In this document: positions 43,110 through 50,714 of the stretch, piece after piece
How the letters are laid out: each line of letters begins with the position of its first letter
Position numbering within the stretch: the first letter of the stretch is position 1
Assembly: GCF_000711295.1 (NCBI RefSeq)
Contig: NZ_JOMJ01000004.1
Location: forward strand, 1-64,000
Origin: Desulfohalovibrio reitneri
Lineage (GTDB): Bacteria > Desulfobacterota > Desulfovibrionia > Desulfovibrionales > Desulfovibrionaceae
DNA length: 64,000 nucleotides
Direction: 5' to 3'
Notes under the pieces: generated by a model
The model's database searches: none
Seen by the model: the letters and a program-made list of their open reading frames with translations, nothing else
Told to the model about the DNA's origin: nothing
Made by a program: the position numbers and the translations under genes

Positions 43110-43325
43110 ATGAGGAGTTCAGCCGAACGTAAACGAGCCGAACGTGAACGCCTGCGGGAGCGAGGCGCACGTCAGTTCCTTGTGACCCTGGAGGGCGAGG
43201 CCCTGGCCGAACTGGAGAGGCGGACAGCCGAAGGCCAGACCGTCTCTCAGGTGGTGGAAGGGCTGCTCGTGGGGGCGGCCAAGGCGAAGAAGGATGCCCG
43301 GAGGTTCTACCTCCGCAGGACATGA
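43110..43325 (+). CDS. small basic protein, possible ribbon-helix-helix type
   Basis: A 71-residue protein. A charged start (SSAERKRAERERLRERGARQF) is followed by LVTLEGEALAELERRTAEGQ and TVSQVVEGLL, which fits the strand-helix-helix of ribbon-helix-helix DNA-binding proteins. ATG at 43110 has GGGGGG upstream but no ideal ribosome site. It lies beside the IS element and is probably a mobile-element accessory gene. Confidence 0.55.
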   Translation: MRSSAERKRAERERLRERGARQFLVTLEGEALAELERRTAEGQTVSQVVEGLLVGAAKAKKDARRFYLRRT

Positions 43326-43424
43326 CTAGTCGCATGATGGGGAGGCAGGGGCATATGGTTCACCGGTTTCATGAAACCCGCACGCGCGCGCGAGGGAGTG
43401 GCCCAAGAAAGGGGAAGGGTGGGG

Positions 43425-43805
43425 CTATGGATTGCGGGTGTTGCTTTGGTATGAAACAGAACCCATGGCCGAACACGATGTTATACCAGTGAGGCCATTC
43501 CTCCCCATGGACACTTTGATAGTCTGTTCATTTATAGGAAGAACACTCTTTCCAACAGATTCTCCATGCTCGTGGGCGATACTCATGAGTTGCTGCTTGC
43601 ATGACTCCAAAACTGCATCACTTTCCGGCACAAACTGGTATCTTGAATAATAAATTACAATTGTAAATCCACCATCTTTTTCATCTATTCTATAGTCTGT
43701 ATCTTTGTCATAGGATTGAAGAGGCTTGTTTGTATACCCAACTGGAGTTGCACAAGACGCTAACAACATTGCCAGGGCCACACATAGCATTGTCTTATGT
43801 AGCAT
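43425..43805 (-). CDS. small lipoprotein of unknown function
   Basis: A 126-residue protein with a signal peptide and lipobox LLASC (Cys at about 18). The mature part (TPVGYTNKPLQSYDKD) is polar with two more cysteines (ESC and TSC). Start behind GAGGTTCTC. The gene is much AT-richer than its neighbours and uses codons such as ATA, TTA and AGA that are rare here, so it was probably acquired. I do not recognise a family. Confidence 0.75.
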   Translation of the reverse strand: MLHKTMLCVALAMLLASCATPVGYTNKPLQSYDKDTDYRIDEKDGGFTIVIYYSRYQFVPESDAVLESCKQQLMSIAHEHGESVGKSVLPINEQTIKVSMGRNGLTGITSCSAMGSVSYQSNTRNP

Positions 43806-44487
43806 GAGAACCTCTTATGATTCGGGGTATGCTGCCCCGCCGGGGGCCAGGGAAAACCTTTCACCCCGCCGGTGTGAACGCTTAAGGGCAAGATACCCAT
43901 GGGGGCGGTCCTGTGCAAGCCCCCATCAAGCATCGGGGCGTGCCCTCGCCTTCAAAATCGTAACCGACCAAGCGTTGGCAAAAGAAATCCCCGCCACCGA
44001 GGTGGCGAGGGATACCCCCGTCGAACACCTGGAAGGAAACGTGCAAAGCGCCGGGGGTAGTACGCCAAACACACCACGACCAGGGTCTTATAAAGTACGG
44101 GCTGGCCAAGGCCAGGTCAAGGCCCTGTCTGTCCTTTTGGCGGCATTGCTCCCATGTTGGCGCGTGTTCTTCGCTATTGGGCCATATTCACCCTAGTTGG
44201 CGCCTATTCAATTCTGCTGGATCATGTTGCCAGGCCACGGCTCCGGCCAATGTGGCGCAACAACTTCCATCACCTCAAGAAGGCAGGACAGGTGAGGTAG
44301 GCCTACCTCCCGGACGGCCACGGCCTCACGCCCTGGCTAAGTCCGCTTATTCGCCTCCGGCTCAACGCAAGCTGACCACTGACCACCTCCGAACTCTGGC
44401 GGGGCTGAGGGCAACTCCTGAGCCGTCAAGCCCCCAAAAACGGCTTGAAGGTTGGAAATACGGTTGGAAAAAATCGGTTGGAAATGG
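43806..44487. other. 682-base region with little coding evidence
   Basis: Open frames here overlap one another and lack ribosome sites. Only the short membrane-protein-like frame at 44154-44300 stood out. Composition is mixed, and the patch lies between the lipoprotein gene and the tRNA terminator. It looks like degraded accessory DNA. Confidence 0.5.
44154..44300 (+). CDS. possible 48-residue single-helix membrane protein
   Basis: A short frame with a plausible membrane helix (YWAIFTLVGAYSILLDHV) followed by a basic tail (RPRLRPMWRNNFHHLKKAG). No convincing ribosome site was seen. It could be a real small gene, a remnant, or chance. Confidence 0.22.
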   Translation: MLARVLRYWAIFTLVGAYSILLDHVARPRLRPMWRNNFHHLKKAGQVR

Positions 44488-44516
44488 AAAAGGGCCTAGG
44501 ATTCACTCCTAAGCCC
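44488..44516 (-). terminator. terminator of tRNA-Glu
   Basis: Ten-base stem GGGCTTAGGA/TCCTAGGCCC with one G-T pair, five-base loop and TTTT on the minus strand, twelve bases beyond the tRNA CCA end. Confidence 0.82.
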
Positions 44517-44527
44517 TTGAATTTCCT

Positions 44528-44603
44528 TGGCGTCCCCAGGGGGATTTGAACCCCCGTTGCCGGCGTGAGAGGCCGGAGTCCTAGGCCACTAGACGATGGG
44601 GAC
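44528..44603 (-). tRNA. tRNA-Glu (anticodon CTC)
   Basis: A complete 76-base cloverleaf. The acceptor stem is GTCCCC/GGGGAC, the anticodon arm CCGGC-CTCTCAC-GCCGG has anticodon CTC, the T-arm is CGGGGGTTCAAATCCCCCT, and a G discriminator plus an encoded CCA end follow. A good promoter and terminator flank it. The accessory region lies on its 3' side. Confidence 0.96.
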
Positions 44604-44642
44604 GCGGTGTGGCCATGCGGGGATCACCCGCGCGGAAGAAAC

Positions 44643-44671
44643 CGTTTAGATGCGTTGGGGCGGGTTGTCAA
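44643..44671 (-). promoter_or_regulatory. promoter of tRNA-Glu
   Basis: Minus strand TTGACA (44666-44671), 17 bases, TAAACG (44643-44648); predicted start about 33 bases before the mature tRNA. Confidence 0.7.
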
Positions 44672-44858
44672 GGTTCGTGGGCAAAGATTTCGCGTACGGC
44701 GCGCGGAGGGCGGTCGGCCGGTTTTCGGGGCGGGAGTGGCAGCGCGACGGGCCATCCCTTGTCCACGAAACTCCCACCCTTTCCCGAAATCTCCCCAGCC
44801 CCTTACCAGCCCGGCGCGGGCGTGTTATCTTATCCGCAAAATCGGAGGTTCGCGCGTG

Positions 44859-45926
44859 ATGCGCTTCATCTTCATTCTGACCATGTGCCTGGCCCTGCTG
44901 GCCGGGCTGGGAGGGACGGCTATGGCTGAGCGGGCCCGGGCCTATTTCGCTGGCGGGTGTTTCTGGTGCGTGGAGGCGGATTTCGAGAAACTGCCCGGCG
45001 TGGTGGAGGCGGTCTCCGGCTATGCCGGGGGCGAGGAGGAGAACCCCAGCTACGAGCAAGTGGCCTCCGGCTCCACGGAGCACCTGGAGTCGGTGCGGGT
45101 GGAGTACGACCCGGATGTCGTCTCCTACCGCGATCTGGTGGACGCCTTCTGGCGCATGATCAACCCCACGGACGACGGGGGGCAGTTCGGCGACCGGGGC
45201 CACCAGTACACCACGGCCATCTTCTATCAAAACGAGGAGGAGAAGCGCATCGCGGAGACATCCCGCGACGAACTGGCCGTCACGGGCAAGTACGACAAGC
45301 CCGTCAAGACGGACATCCGGCCCCTGAATGCTTTCCACGAGGCCGAGGACTACCATCAGGACTACTACAAGGAGCACGGCATCCGGTACAAGTCGTACCG
45401 CTTCTTTTCCGGCCGCGACTCTTACCTGGAGGATAAGTGGGGAGATAAGCCGCTGCGGGACATCAAGGAGCGGATCAAGGGCGGCGGCTGGGAGAAGCCC
45501 AGCGACGAGGAGTTGCGCTCGCGGCTGACGGACATGCAGTACCGCGTCACACAGAAGGATGGTACCGAACCCGCCTTCGACAACGAGTACCACGACGAGA
45601 AGCGGCCCGGCATCTACGTGGACATCGTCTCCGGCGAGCCCCTCTTCTCCTCCACGGACAAGTTCGACTCCGGTACGGGCTGGCCCAGCTTCACCAAGCC
45701 GCTGGAGCCGGGCAACATCACCGAGCACGTGGACCGCAAGCTGCTCATGACCCGCACGGAGGTGCGCTCGGCCAAGGCTGACTCCCACCTTGGTCACGTC
45801 TTCGACGACGGCCCCGCGCCCACGGGCAAGCGCTACTGCATCAACTCCGCCGCCCTGCGCTTCATTCCCAGGGAGAAACTGGAGGAGGAGGGGTACGGGG
45901 AGTACCTGCGCCTCTTCGAGGAGTAG
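44859..45926 (+). CDS. msrAB: secreted MsrA-MsrB fusion (methionine sulfoxide reductase)
   Basis: A 355-residue protein. A signal peptide (about 1-22, ending AMA) directs it to the periplasm. MsrA (about 25-185) has the catalytic [11 protein letters not shown]. MsrB (about 215-350) has [23 protein letters not shown] and the catalytic Cys in [11 protein letters not shown]. The zinc-binding cysteine pairs of some MsrB proteins are absent. It repairs both sulfoxide forms of methionine in exported proteins, here with reducing power from an unseen thiol donor. ATG at 44859 follows GGAGG by ten bases; the GTG three bases earlier is possible. Confidence 0.94.
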   Translation: MRFIFILTMCLALLAGLGGTAMAERARAYFAGGCFWCVEADFEKLPGVVEAVSGYAGGEEENPSYEQVASGSTEHLESVRVEYDPDVVSYRDLVDAFWRMINPTDDGGQFGDRGHQYTTAIFYQNEEEKRIAETSRDELAVTGKYDKPVKTDIRPLNAFHEAEDYHQDYYKEHGIRYKSYRFFSGRDSYLEDKWGDKPLRDIKERIKGGGWEKPSDEELRSRLTDMQYRVTQKDGTEPAFDNEYHDEKRPGIYVDIVSGEPLFSSTDKFDSGTGWPSFTKPLEPGNITEHVDRKLLMTRTEVRSAKADSHLGHVFDDGPAPTGKRYCINSAALRFIPREKLEEEGYGEYLRLFEE

Positions 45927-46027
45927 CCCGGCAGAATCTTCCGGCACGGTTCGTGAAACGCGTCCACCGACGGGAACCCACTCGGGAGGGGAAAACCCCG
46001 AAGACGGGCAACCCAGAGGAGGACGCC

Positions 46028-46231
46028 ATGTCGCAGATCAACGGACTGGGCGGCTCCCCCATGGCCGACGCGGCCAAGGGAATCGCCGAGGAAATGAAGG
46101 ACATCCGCAAGCTGAAGATGTCTCGCGAGGCAATGGTCGACCCCAGCAAGGTCGGCAAGCTCATCCAGATGCAGGCCAATCCCATCTACAACGCCAGCGG
46201 CAACATCATCCAGACCGCAGGCAAGCTCTAG
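46028..46231 (+). CDS. small hypothetical protein (67 aa)
   Basis: I do not recognise this 67-residue protein. It is soluble and helical, with a central DIRKLKMSREAMVDPSKV and a C-terminal NPIYNASGNIIQTAGKL. ATG at 46028 follows AGAGGAGG, which strongly supports translation. It is about 100 bases after msrAB and ends before the hairpin at 46314. Confidence 0.7.
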   Translation: MSQINGLGGSPMADAAKGIAEEMKDIRKLKMSREAMVDPSKVGKLIQMQANPIYNASGNIIQTAGKL

Positions 46232-46307
46232 GCTCGTGTTCCCGTCGTCACTGCCCGCCCCGGCCGCCATCCCGGCGGCCGGGGCGACACGTGCCTGACC
46301 CGTCACG

Positions 46308-46344
46308 AAAAAAGGGCCCGCCGATCATCTCGATCGGCGGGCCC
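46308..46344. terminator. bidirectional terminator between convergent small genes
   Basis: Perfect 13-base stem (GGGCCCGCCGATC and complement, 46314-46344) with loop ATCTC. Six T follow on the minus strand; TTGTCTT follows on the plus strand. Confidence 0.9.
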
Positions 46345-46366
46345 TTGTCTTGGCCTCACGGCCGGC

Positions 46367-46510
46367 CTACTTGCCCTGGCCCCGGTAGCGCTTGTGGTGG
46401 CGCTTGGAGTGCTTGTTCTTGGGCCGGGTGTTGCGGCTGCATCCGATGGAGGTGATCTTGTACTTCTGGGTCTCGTTGCTGTTCTTGGCGGTCACGGACT
46501 TCTTGGCCAT
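46367..46510 (-). CDS. small, very basic protein (47 aa)
   Basis: A 47-residue protein rich in Lys, Arg and His, with a KKSVTAKNSNETQKYKITS start and a tail RHHKRYRGQGK, and a single Cys. ATG at 46510 follows CTGGAG by nine bases, and a strong terminator lies directly after the stop. The composition suggests RNA or ribosome binding. I cannot assign a family. Confidence 0.7.
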   Translation of the reverse strand: MAKKSVTAKNSNETQKYKITSIGCSRNTRPKNKHSKRHHKRYRGQGK

Positions 46511-46611
46511 GGCTCGTTCTCCAGGTCCTGCTTGCCCCCGTTGCGGGGAACGAGTTGGTTTGGCCCGCCGGGCGCGTGGGGCGCGGTCCGGGCGAGCGGT
46601 CTGACAACGTG

Positions 46612-46648
46612 AAGACGGACCGCTCGAGTGGTTCGAATGGTCCGTCTT
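46612..46648. repeat. inverted repeat
   Basis: Ten-base arms AAGACGGACC and GGTCCGTCTT separated by 17 bases, between two minus-strand genes. No T-run follows on the minus strand. It may be a weak terminator for the gene at 46747 or an operator for the small basic gene. Confidence 0.4.
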
Positions 46649-46746
46649 TCAAGGAAAAAGCGAACGGCCGGAGATGCGGCTCCGGCCGGTTCGGCCCTGG
46701 ATATGTTCCGGGGACGGGGGACGAATAATTTTCCGCGCCGCCGCTG

Positions 46747-47115
46747 TCAACAGGTCTCTTCGCCGCGGGCCACGCACTGCAGCAGGGTGCGGAACTCCGT
46801 GGTGGCTTCGTGCTCCTCCAAAAAGTCGAAAAGCCGGTTGGAGACCTTCTTGTTCAGGGTCAGCTCGCCCTTAGCGTCGTAATGGAAGGGAATGAAGGTG
46901 GCCTTGGCCGGGCTGCGCAGGGTGATGGTCACGAAGCGCGGTCGGCCGTTGACTTCCTTGAGGGAGGCGTCGAACTCCACGTTGCGCCCGTGCAGGCTGA
47001 GGGCCTTGCGGTTCAGCACGCGGTCGGAGCGGCTGGGCTCGCGGGAAGTGGTGGCCACAACGGCCCGCTCGAAAGCCTCGAGATCCTGGCGCAGCGATTT
47101 TTTGTCGTTTTGCAT
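46747..47115 (-). CDS. hypothetical protein (122 aa)
   Basis: A 122-residue soluble protein I do not recognise. The middle (LSLHGRNVEFDASLKEVNGR and FVTITLRSPAKATFIPF) suggests a small beta-rich fold; the end is helical (RLFDFLEEHEATTEFRTLL). GGAGGG precedes the ATG. It stands alone, divergent from greA. Confidence 0.72.
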   Translation of the reverse strand: MQNDKKSLRQDLEAFERAVVATTSREPSRSDRVLNRKALSLHGRNVEFDASLKEVNGRPRFVTITLRSPAKATFIPFHYDAKGELTLNKKVSNRLFDFLEEHEATTEFRTLLQCVARGEETC

Positions 47116-47467
47116 GGGCGCCCTCCATTCGGCGGATTGCCCGGCGGTATTGAAAGGGAATTGCCGACCGCTCGGGGTGGGAATATGCCACCTGGCGAGC
47201 TCGCGGGCAAGGCGGGCGCGCGAGTCGCACGGCGGCCTTTATTTCCTGATACGCCTCGCGGCGGAGTTTGCAAAGGCGGACTTGACCGGGATTCGAGGAT
47301 GTCTTACCGATTGAGGCATCGACGCCCGGCGAGGTCCGGGCACCGCAATCCGCCGCATCTGGCGGGGCGCATCGAATGGAACCACGGGACGCACCGGCCC
47401 GCGAGAGCGGTCCGGCGGGTTCCGCTTTTGTATTTCAAAGGGCGCGCACGCGCCGGGGATGAGAGAG
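47116..47467. other. 352-base divergent region upstream of greA
   Basis: A weak plus-strand promoter, TTGACC (47282-47287), 17 bases, TACCGA (47305-47310), may drive greA. No gene or clear structured RNA was seen in the rest. Confidence 0.4.
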
Positions 47468-47953
47468 ATGAGCGAGATTCCCATTTCCAGGCAGGGGTTT
47501 AAGAAGCTCGAGGAAGAGCTGGAGCAGCTCAAGAAGGAGCGGCCCGAGGTCATCCAGGCCATCAAGGAGGCCCGCGAGGAGGGCGATCTTCGCGAGAACG
47601 CGGGCTACGACGCGGCCAAGGACCGCCAGGGCATGCTCGAGGCGCGCATCAACTACATCGAGTCGCGCCTGCCGCAGTGCTGCGTCATCGACCGCGAGGA
47701 GCTGGACGGGGACAAGGTCATCTACGGGGCCACCGTGGAGATCGAGGACGTGGACACCGGCGACGTCAAGACCTGGACCCTGCTCGGCCCGGACGAGGCC
47801 GACCACACCAAGGGCTCTATCTCCGTCTTTTCCCCCGTGGGCAAGGCGCTCATCGGCAAGGAGGTTGGCGACGAGATCGTGGTGGACGCCCCCCGCGGCC
47901 GCATCACCTACGAAATCAGCGACATCAACTTCGATCCCAACGCGGGCTGCTGA
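47468..47953 (+). CDS. greA: transcription elongation factor GreA
   Basis: A 161-residue protein. The N-terminal coiled coil (about 8-75) holds the acidic tip EGDLRENAGYDAAKDRQG, which reaches into the polymerase channel. The C-terminal FKBP-like domain ends GKEVGDEIVVDAPRGRITYEI. GreA rescues backtracked RNA polymerase by transcript cleavage. ATG at 47468 is preferred for length and the usual M-S-x-I-P start; ATG at 47459 is also in frame. Confidence 0.95.
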   Translation: MSEIPISRQGFKKLEEELEQLKKERPEVIQAIKEAREEGDLRENAGYDAAKDRQGMLEARINYIESRLPQCCVIDREELDGDKVIYGATVEIEDVDTGDVKTWTLLGPDEADHTKGSISVFSPVGKALIGKEVGDEIVVDAPRGRITYEISDINFDPNAGC

Positions 47954-47984
47954 GCAGCCGAGACACATTCGCCGAGACCATGCA

Positions 47985-48016
47985 GGCCCGGACGCGCATG
48001 CGTCCGGGCCTTTTTT
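47985..48016 (+). terminator. greA terminator
   Basis: Eleven-base stem GGCCCGGACGC and complement with loop GCAT, followed by six T. Confidence 0.93.
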
Positions 48017-48047
48017 GCGTCGAACTTCCGCCCCGGCGCGGGGACGT

Positions 48048-48082
48048 AAAAGAAGCCCGGGCTCGCTCGGAGCCCGGGCTTC
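48048..48082 (-). terminator. terminator of the choline/betaine operon
   Basis: Thirteen-base stem GAAGCCCGGGCTC and complement (48052-48082), followed on the minus strand by TTTT, 34 bases after the binding-protein stop. Confidence 0.85.
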
Positions 48083-48115
48083 TTCGCGTCGTACGCACCC
48101 GTTGGGGGCGTCAGA

Positions 48116-49090
48116 CTATTTTTTCAGGGTGGGCAGGCAGTCCTTGAACACCGGCAGGGCGGGCTTGCCGTCCTTGGTGGTCACGCCGTCCAGCCACTCG
48201 GCGTACTGGTCCGGGTTCTTCTCCAGCCAGCGCAGGGCGGCTTGGCGGGGCTTGAGGCTGGAGTCCTCGTGCAGCGTGGTCATGATCTGGTTCATCATGG
48301 GAATGGGGAAGGTGAACTGCTTGAAGAACTTGGCCAGGTTGGGGTTGTCGTCCAGGAAGCCGTCGCGCACGTTGGTGTACACCGTGGCGGTGCCGTCGTT
48401 GCCCCCGAAGGTCTCGGAAGTGGAGCCCTTGAGGTAGGTCATGTCGATGCGCTCGTTCATGGAGTGCGGGGCCCAGCCCAAAAAGACGATCCACTTCTCG
48501 TTGCGGGCGTAGGACTGCACCTGGGAGAGCATGCCGGCCTCGGAGGAGGGGACCAGCTCGAAGTCGGCCAGGTCGAACATGTCCTTGTCGATCATCTCCT
48601 GGATGATGAGGTTGCCGTCGTTGCCTTCCTCGATGCCGTAGATCTTGTTGTCGAGCTTGTCGGCGTACTTGGCGATGTCCTTGAAGTGGGTCAGGCCACC
48701 TTCGGCGACATACGTGGGCACGGCCAGGGTGTATTTGGCCCCGGGCATGTTGGCCACGTAGTTCTCCACGGTGCCTTCCTCGAAGAAGGGATTGGCGATG
48801 GAGGCCATGGAGGGCATCCAGTTGCCCAGAAAGACGTCGGCCTCGTCCATGGCCATGGCCTCGTAGGCGATGGGCACCGAGACCATGGTGTTGGAGGACT
48901 CGTAGCCCAGGCAGTTCATGATGGCCACGCCGATTTCGGTCTTGATGGTCACGCCGGTCCAGCCCACGCTGACGAAGCGGACTTCGTCCTCCGTGTCCAG
49001 GGCGGGGCCGGCCTCGTCCGCCATTGCCGGGGCCGCCAGCATGAGGGCGGCCAGCAGGGTGAGAAGAAGTGTGCGAGCGATACCAGTCAT
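48116..49090 (-). CDS. choline/glycine betaine ABC substrate-binding protein
   Basis: A 324-residue OpuAC-domain protein with a signal peptide (about 1-25, LAAPAMA). VSVGWTGVTIKTEIGVAIM is the usual start of the ChoX/ProX domain. Later NWMPSM and FLGWAPHSMNERI bring the tryptophans that form the aromatic cage for quaternary amines. The neighbours make choline the likeliest ligand. It is the last gene of the operon, 124 bases after betB. No permease or ATPase gene is visible, so it must use a transporter encoded elsewhere. AGGAG precedes the ATG at 49090. Confidence 0.88.
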   Translation of the reverse strand: MTGIARTLLLTLLAALMLAAPAMADEAGPALDTEDEVRFVSVGWTGVTIKTEIGVAIMNCLGYESSNTMVSVPIAYEAMAMDEADVFLGNWMPSMASIANPFFEEGTVENYVANMPGAKYTLAVPTYVAEGGLTHFKDIAKYADKLDNKIYGIEEGNDGNLIIQEMIDKDMFDLADFELVPSSEAGMLSQVQSYARNEKWIVFLGWAPHSMNERIDMTYLKGSTSETFGGNDGTATVYTNVRDGFLDDNPNLAKFFKQFTFPIPMMNQIMTTLHEDSSLKPRQAALRWLEKNPDQYAEWLDGVTTKDGKPALPVFKDCLPTLKK

Positions 49091-49213
49091 GGCAACTCCT
49101 TGGTTGGGGTTCGCATCCGGCCGCTTCGGGACCCGGTCCCGGCGGCCTCCCATCCCCCTTGTTCGGGGCGGGAGAGGGCACCGAGGCCCTCCCCCTCTCG
49201 GTCCGATGTATGG

Positions 49214-50689
49214 TTACTTACCGAACCAGCCGATCTCCTGGGTGGCGTGGTTCTGGTAGATGTGCTTCACTTCCTGGTACTCCTCCAGGCCCATTTTGCC
49301 GAGCTCGCGGCCAAGGCCGGACTGCTTGTAGCCGCCCCAGGGGGCCTGCACGAAGTAGACGTTGAAGTCGTTGACCCAGACGGTGCCGAAGCGCAGCGCC
49401 TTGGAGACGCGGTGAATGCGGTCCGGGTCGCGGGTCCAGAAACCGGCGGACAGGCCGTAGACCGTGTCGTTGGCCAGCCGCACGACTTCCTCCTCGGTGG
49501 AGAACTTCTCCACGGTGATGATGGGCCCGAAGTGTTCCTCCTGCACGATGCGCATCTCGTGGCGGCAGTCGGCGATGAGGGTGGGCTCGTAGAAGAAGCC
49601 GTCGGCCAGGGCCGGGTCGTCCGGCCGCTTGCCCCCGCACAGCACGGTGGCGCCCTCCCCGCGGGCGATTTCCACGTAGTTGGACACGTTCTCCAGATGT
49701 TCCTTGGAGATGACCGGCCCCATCTGGGTGCCCTCGTCAAAGCCGTTGCCCAGCTTGATCTTGTCGATGCGCTCCTTGAGGGCGGCCACGAAGCGGTCGT
49801 GGATGCCCTCCTGCACCATCAGCCTGGTCCCGGCGGAGCAGATCTGCCCGGCGTGGAAGAAGACGCCGTTCAAGGCATAGTCCACGGCCAGGTCGAAGTC
49901 GCAGTCGTCAAAGACCAGGTTGGGGTTCTTGCCGCCCAGCTCCAGGGCCATCTTCTTCACGTTGCTCGACGCGGCCTGGATGATCCGCTTGCCGGTGACG
50001 ATGCCGCCGGTGAAGGAGATGAGGTCCACGTCGAGGTTCTCGGACAACTCCGCGCCCACCTTGGAGCCGGGGCCGAGGACGAGGTTGACCACGCCCGGCG
50101 GGATGCCGGCTTCCTCGCACAACTCCACGCACTTGACGGCGGTCAGGGGGGTGATCTCGCTGGGCTTCATGATGACCGTGCAGCCCGCGGCCAGGGCCGG
50201 GGCCAGCTTCCAGGCGGCCTGCAGGAGAGGGTAGTTCCAGGGGGATATCTGGCCGCAGACGCCGATGGGCTCGCGCACCACCACGGAGGTGGTGTCCGGC
50301 ACCGGCGAGGCGATGACCTCGCCCTCGTCCTTGTCCGCCAGACCCGCATAGTAGCGGAAGATGCCCGCGATGTCGTCCATGTCCCAGCGGGACTCCTCCA
50401 CGGTCTTGCCGGTGTCCAGGCTTTCCAGCCGGGCCAGCTCCTCGCGGTCGCGGGCTATGAGATCGGCCAGGCGGCGCACCGCCTCGCCGCGCTCGGCGGC
50501 GGGCAGGTGCGGCCAGGGCCCGTTGTCGAAGGCGTCCCGGGCGGCGGCGATGGCCACCTGGGCGTCCTCCCTGCCCCCTTCGGGCACCTCGGCGATGACC
50601 GATTGGTCGAAGGGGTTGATGATGTTCACGGTGGCCCCGGAACGCGCCGGGACCCACTCGCCGTTTATGTACATCTGCTTGCGAAGCAT
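49214..50689 (-). CDS. betB: betaine aldehyde dehydrogenase
   Basis: A 491-residue ALDH. ISPWNYPLLQAAWKLAPALA, the catalytic Glu in ALELGGKNPNLVF and the nucleophile Cys in HAGQICSAGTR are all present. The C-terminus GYKQSGLGRELGKMGLEEY is typical of BetB-type enzymes. It oxidises betaine aldehyde to glycine betaine with NAD(P)+ in the cytoplasm. GGAG precedes the ATG. It follows betA by 25 bases. Confidence 0.93.
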   Translation of the reverse strand: MLRKQMYINGEWVPARSGATVNIINPFDQSVIAEVPEGGREDAQVAIAAARDAFDNGPWPHLPAAERGEAVRRLADLIARDREELARLESLDTGKTVEESRWDMDDIAGIFRYYAGLADKDEGEVIASPVPDTTSVVVREPIGVCGQISPWNYPLLQAAWKLAPALAAGCTVIMKPSEITPLTAVKCVELCEEAGIPPGVVNLVLGPGSKVGAELSENLDVDLISFTGGIVTGKRIIQAASSNVKKMALELGGKNPNLVFDDCDFDLAVDYALNGVFFHAGQICSAGTRLMVQEGIHDRFVAALKERIDKIKLGNGFDEGTQMGPVISKEHLENVSNYVEIARGEGATVLCGGKRPDDPALADGFFYEPTLIADCRHEMRIVQEEHFGPIITVEKFSTEEEVVRLANDTVYGLSAGFWTRDPDRIHRVSKALRFGTVWVNDFNVYFVQAPWGGYKQSGLGRELGKMGLEEYQEVKHIYQNHATQEIGWFGK

Positions 50690-50714
50690 GCTCGTTCTCC
50701 GAATGCCTGGTCCG

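Noticed and set aside
43726-44196. 156-codon plus frame in the island
   Set aside because: Its first part is antisense to the lipoprotein gene, no ribosome site is seen, and the sequence has no domain character.
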